A stretch of 64,000 nt of DNA, taken from Streptomyces sp. TRM68416 (lineage in GTDB: Bacteria > Actinomycetota > Actinomycetes > Streptomycetales > Streptomycetaceae). The stretch is taken from positions 1 through 64,000 of the forward strand of contig NZ_JACVWU010000011.1 in the NCBI RefSeq assembly GCF_014596915.1, given 5' to 3'. The stretch's first letter is position 1; each line of letters starts with the position of its first letter. The notes below the pieces were generated by a model. It was not told the DNA's origin, did not search any database, and saw nothing but the letters and a program-made list of their open reading frames with translations. Both the position numbers and the translations under genes were made by a program. Shown piece by piece: positions 61,701 through 64,000 of this stretch.

Positions 61701-61790
61701 TTGGGGGAGAAGGAGGCGGCGGCGGGGTACCGGACACAGGCGCGGGACCTGCAGGCGGAACTGGGGATCGGGACGAGCGAAGGACAGTAA
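58761..61790 (+). CDS. AfsR-like SARP transcriptional regulator (1,009 aa)
   Basis: Start TTG 58761 with GAGGGGGG upstream. Domains in order: a winged OmpR-type DNA-binding domain at 8-95 (LRFNILGTLEGWAGG, VRKAVSELRRRIPRG), the bacterial transcriptional activation domain at about 100-245 (helices up to VRRLLVEELGVDPGAQLTRLYE), an NB-ARC ATPase with Walker A DGMGGSGKTT (residues 317-326) and GLPLALRIAA-like GRLPLALRIAAARLR, and a C-terminal TPR region (about 690-1000). Such proteins activate antibiotic clusters in response to signals, and the ATPase modulates that. Followed by an ATP-grasp gene and a LysR gene, it is probably the activator of a specialised-metabolite locus. Confidence 0.9.
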   Translation: MTGGEPDHLRFNILGTLEGWAGGTRLRFGGAIQERVLATLLFEPGRIVPVTRLIEAAWDEEPPPSAEHQVRKAVSELRRRIPRGAGVVVTDAPGYRIELGDGQLDLNEFAELLRVAHAAVGAGRTATAEAALRQALALWRGPVMAGRGGRVIEAAATAWEERRLTAAEQHFGLRLALGEAAELIGDLRDLISRHPLRETLRGHLMLALYRSGRGAEALEEYAAVRRLLVEELGVDPGAQLTRLYEGILREDLEPAPSPAEPRPAPATPVSEPGPADRGVCTLPYDLTDFAGRDDKLRLLLEKAGEPGGGGTRIIALDGMGGSGKTTLAVRAAHRLADHYPDGQLFIDLRGFTPGERPLQPAVALESLLRSLGVPDEQLPEGTEERTALWRVTVARKRVLILLDNAADPSQVIPLLPASSGCLVLITSRGRLVDLDGAEWIGLGMLAPEESATLLAETLGAERTAAEPEAVAELAELCGRLPLALRIAAARLRNRPRWTVAHLVERLSHETRRLDELSTGRRSVTATLELSYQALSASGRAGFRLLGQHPGTEIDVWSAAALTGTSVQEAEDLLEGLLDAHMMQQHALGLYSFHDLVRSFARSLPGDDAGGGALGGRLLPYYLDATEAACGVLFPDRLRMEFDVEVPSAAELPPLRTAAQAMDWLDREYHTIQLAMDREGDLADPACVVRLSRNLAFYLYTRSKPDEQVAQGLTAVRAARRLGDQRLLCLSLNNLGVAQWRVGRFREGIESVSEARRIARALGDEVGEAMSVGRLGLLHLDTGELAEAVRCLEQAVVLRRESGYATGEADSWANLSSAYRRLGRHHEAVAAAEEALRISRRVGAPGRVKLVLNDLAAGLLGMDQPERALAVLDEGLAPVDETRQTENHALTLALSAEARQLLGDTERALRDADRAREIVSRSGVRLRASEVENIAGRVHRRAGDPAQALRLHRLAFDHATALGYRAEVLDALTGLACAAEELGEKEAAAGYRTQARDLQAELGIGTSEGQ

Positions 61791-61940
61791 CGATTCTGCG
61801 CGCCCCCTGTTCGAGAGGTGGGCCCTTCCCGCCGTTCGGCAGCCCCGTTTCCGGCCCAGCGGACGCGTACGGGAACGAAACGGGAAGAGGTGTGTGGAGA
61901 CTCCCGGCAGGCGACGCCCGGACTGACGAGGAGCCTCACC

Positions 61941-63149
61941 ATGCAGACCCGACCCGACCGCATCCTCATGGTGCTGCCGCGCGCCCGGCTGGTCCGGAAG
62001 GCCGTCGACGCGGGGCACCGGGTCTGGTCCGTGTGGGACCCGGTGCGACGCGACGCGGCCGAGCGCGGGGAAGTGGCCCGGTACTCCGAGGAGGTCCTGA
62101 CCGTCGATGTCACCGACGAGTCGGCCCTGCGCGCACTCGTCGTGCGGGCCGCCCAGGAGCATCGCATAGGCCACGTGATGTACCTGGGCAGCGGGATGGG
62201 CGCGTGGCCCGTGCTGGAGGAGGCCCACCGGCTGGGACTCGGCGCCAACCCGCCGCAGTCCCACCTGCTGTTGGGGGACCGTGCGGCTCTGTGTGAACTG
62301 CTGCACGGCCACGCCAGGCTGGGCGTGTGCTTCCGGCGGGTTGAGTTGCGGACGGAACTGCACGCTGCCGTGGACGAGTTGGGCGGCCCCCCGGTCGTCG
62401 TCCGCTCCCTGGCCCGGGACGTCGACCGCCGCCCTGTCCTCGCGCCCGGGCCGGGCGCCCTCGAGGCCTGGGCCGGGCGCACCCCGGGGCCTTACCTCGT
62501 CGAGGAGTTCCTGGCAGGGCCGCAATACACCGTCAGCACCCTCAGCGTTGACGGCATGCACCAGGTCGTCGGCATCACGGCCACCAGGACGGGGGGGCCG
62601 CCGCACCTCGTGACCCTGGAGCATGTTCACCCGGCCCCGCTCGGCGACCGGGAGAGCGCCGAGATCCGGTCCGCGGTATGCGCGCTGCTGGACCTCGCGG
62701 GATTCGAGCACGGACCGGCTGACATCACCGTCGTACTGACCGGCACCGGTCCCCGCATAGTCTCTTCCCGCCCCGGGTTCTCCCGGGACGGGATACCCCT
62801 GCTGCTGAGGCTCGCCCGGGGGGTCGACTTGGAGGCGGCGTTCTTCCAGACCCTCACGATCAGCCGATGCCTGCCGCACACCGACGCCGTACGCACCGCC
62901 GGGGCTGCCTTCTTCCAGCTGCCACCTGGCCGGCTGACCGCCGTGGCCGACCTCGACGAGATACGTGCCCTGCCCCATGTGCACGCGGTGCACTTCCCCT
63001 TCCGCCCCGGAGACCCTGTGCCCGGCATGACGGACGGCGCGACCGTGCCCGGCTTCGTCGTCGTCGACGGTGCGAACGCCGAGGAAACCGCCGAACGCCT
63101 CGCCGCCGTACGGCGGTTGCTGCGCGCCGAGGCAGAGCCCGCACCCTGA
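61941..63149 (+). CDS. ATP-grasp-fold protein lacking several catalytic residues
   Basis: A 402-aa protein from ATG 61941 (GAGGAG at 61928-61933). The N-terminal preATP-grasp domain (RILMVLPRARLVRKAVDAGH, GHVMYLGSGMGAWPVLEEAH) and the ATP-grasp body (PPVVVRSLARDVDRRP, GPYLVEEFLAGPQYTVSTLS) are recognisable. Expected residues are missing: the Lys of the VVVKP strand is Arg (VVVRS), and the metal-binding E...E-x-N/R segment reads ITVVLTGTGPRIVSSRPGF with no Glu or Asn. Relatives ligate amino or carboxylic acids with ATP; this one may have lost or altered activity. Next to the SARP gene it is probably part of the same locus. Confidence 0.78.
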   Translation: MQTRPDRILMVLPRARLVRKAVDAGHRVWSVWDPVRRDAAERGEVARYSEEVLTVDVTDESALRALVVRAAQEHRIGHVMYLGSGMGAWPVLEEAHRLGLGANPPQSHLLLGDRAALCELLHGHARLGVCFRRVELRTELHAAVDELGGPPVVVRSLARDVDRRPVLAPGPGALEAWAGRTPGPYLVEEFLAGPQYTVSTLSVDGMHQVVGITATRTGGPPHLVTLEHVHPAPLGDRESAEIRSAVCALLDLAGFEHGPADITVVLTGTGPRIVSSRPGFSRDGIPLLLRLARGVDLEAAFFQTLTISRCLPHTDAVRTAGAAFFQLPPGRLTAVADLDEIRALPHVHAVHFPFRPGDPVPGMTDGATVPGFVVVDGANAEETAERLAAVRRLLRAEAEPAP

Positions 63150-63233
63150 ACCGCCGACCGCCGACCGCCGACCGCCGACCGCCGACCGCCGACCGCCGAT
63201 CGCCGACCGCCGACCGCCGACCGCCGACCGCCG
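63150..63233. repeat. Perfect 7-bp tandem repeat, 12 copies (ACCGCCG)
   Basis: Directly after the ATP-grasp stop codon (TGA 63147-63149), 84 bases consist of 12 copies of ACCGCCG with one C-to-T variant. A 7-bp unit shifts the frame at each copy, so changes in copy number would alter frame-dependent readthrough or spacing to the LysR promoter. Confidence 0.95.
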
Positions 63234-63367
63234 CGCCCGGCTGCGAGCCGCGCCGCCCCACGCGCCGCTCCCACTCGTGCCAAGCCCGCCGTACCACCGC
63301 ACGGCTCACGCACTCGCCCCCGCCGCCAGTACCCCCCTATCTCCCCACACCCCGGAGGACAGGACAC

Positions 63368-64000
63368 GTGGACATGCGTCAGCTCAGGACATTCCACAGG
63401 GCGGCCGCCCTGCTCAGCTTCAGCCGCACTGCTGCCGAGCTCAACTACGCGCAGTCCAGTGTGACCGGGCAGATCAAGGGCCTGGAGAACGCCTTGGGCG
63501 TGGCGCTGTTCGAGCGGCTCTCCGGACGCAGGGTCCGCCTCACGCCGGCGGGCCGACGGCTGCTGCCGTACGCGGAACGGCTGCTCCTGCTCGCCGAAGA
63601 GGCCCGCAGCGCCGTCTCCGGCTCTCCCGAGCCGTCGGGGCGGCTGGTGATCGGGACGATGGAGAGCATCGCCACGTACCGCATGCCACCCCTTCTGGAG
63701 TTCTTCCACCACCGCTGCCCGCAATTGGAGTTGGTGCTACGGCCCGGCAGCGGGGCGGAGATCCTCGACGGTCTGCGCCAGGGCGCCCTGGACCTGGTCC
63801 TGCTGATCGACACCGAGACACTCCATCCCGGCCTGGAGAGCACGGTGTTCGGACCCGAGCCGCTCGTCGCCGTAGTGGCACCCCATCACGAGCTGGCCGG
63901 ACGGCGATCGGTCGCCGGTGAGCGGCTGCGGCAGGTGCCGATCCTCGCGCCGGAGTCCGGACGCGGCTACCGGCGGCTGCTGGACGGTGAGTTGGACGGT
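63368..64000 (+). CDS. LysR-family regulator, 3' end cut by window edge
   Basis: GTG 63368 has GGAGG about ten bases upstream; ATG 63374 is an alternative. The 211 codons present include the LysR helix-turn-helix (DMRQLRTFHRAAALLSFSRT, ELNYAQSSVTGQIKGLENAL, FERLSGRRVRLTPAGRRLLP) and the start of the substrate-binding domain (GRLVIGTMESIATYRMPPLL, GLRQGALDLVLLIDTET). LysR proteins usually control the adjacent genes with a small co-inducer. The gene continues beyond the window. Confidence 0.9.
   Translation, partial: MDMRQLRTFHRAAALLSFSRTAAELNYAQSSVTGQIKGLENALGVALFERLSGRRVRLTPAGRRLLPYAERLLLLAEEARSAVSGSPEPSGRLVIGTMESIATYRMPPLLEFFHHRCPQLELVLRPGSGAEILDGLRQGALDLVLLIDTETLHPGLESTVFGPEPLVAVVAPHHELAGRRSVAGERLRQVPILAPESGRGYRRLLDGELDG

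Noticed and set aside
63150..63233. CRISPR array
   Set aside because: Units are directly adjacent without spacers, and there are no cas genes. The same reasoning excludes the 26-34 bp arrays.
58650..63302. A 1,550-aa minus-strand open frame
   Set aside because: It is antisense to the SARP and ATP-grasp genes, which have clear domains. High-GC third positions create long open antisense frames.
55908..64000. Complete tRNA-targeted integrative element with both attachment sites
   Set aside because: No second copy of the tRNA-Ala 3' end and no integrase gene were found in the window.

Overview
The window is high-GC actinobacterial DNA and almost certainly a Streptomyces chromosome. Codons strongly favour G/C at the third position, GTG/TTG starts with GGAGG-like ribosome sites are common, and it carries an HrdD-type sigma factor, a SepX/GlpR divisome gene, SARP and WYL regulators and very strong GC-stem terminators. 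From memory, the order hrdD / TetR / fruR-fruK-fruA / L,D-transpeptidase / mscL / mtnP / penicillin acylase / galU resembles the S. coelicolor hrdD-fru neighbourhood. I could not check this by alignment.

Left accessory island (1 to about 14.0 kb). This looks like a defence/conflict island. A minus-strand, tightly coupled three-gene operon (4042 to 741) encodes a small helical protein with a C-terminal short motif, a STAND-like P-loop ATPase carrying the same motif at its N-terminus, and an unknown 255-aa protein. That is the layout described for bacterial amyloid-signalling (BASS-type) NLR/effector pairs. Divergent from it is a 2,095-aa protein with a Cap4/DUF4297-like nuclease head, a P-loop NTPase core and a very long helical C-terminus (Avs-like), overlapped by a 283-aa partner gene. 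A complete IS5-family element with a CTAG target duplication sits between the two systems and splits a small open frame that can be rejoined in frame. A degenerate-NUDIX gene and a gene with a Phd-like segment close the island, and a truncated zinc-ribbon gene enters at the left edge.

Core chromosome (14.3 to 55.9 kb). It begins with a tandem-IclR regulator, a secreted M6 metalloprotease, a TetR/MFS pair with duplicated palindromic operators, a MarR/extradiol-dioxygenase pair, hrdD behind a perfect SigR-type promoter, and a WYL/MFS pair. It continues with the fructose PTS operon flanked by FruR-like inverted sites, an L,D-transpeptidase lipoprotein, an S58 peptidase, LtrA, and a pyruvate formate-lyase/activase pair near a CRP/FNR-type palindrome. 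Then come mscL, an SAF-domain protein, mtnP, an FmdB-type zinc ribbon, an MFS exporter, a K+/H+ antiporter, a penicillin-acylase family Ntn hydrolase, and the block galU-glp(moeA)-moaC-mog-GNAT-sepX that links UDP-glucose, molybdopterin-type proteins and cell division. Several intergenic regions carry short tandem repeats (34, about 30 and 26 bp periods).

Right accessory region (55.9 to 64.0 kb). A tRNA-Ala(CGC) marks the switch. After it come a frameshifted transposase-like remnant, a second broken remnant, a folD-like gene, and two related double-hairpin elements. The last part is a probable specialised-metabolite locus edge: an AfsR-like SARP, an ATP-grasp-fold protein that seems to have lost catalytic residues, a 12-copy 7-bp repeat and a LysR regulator cut by the window end.
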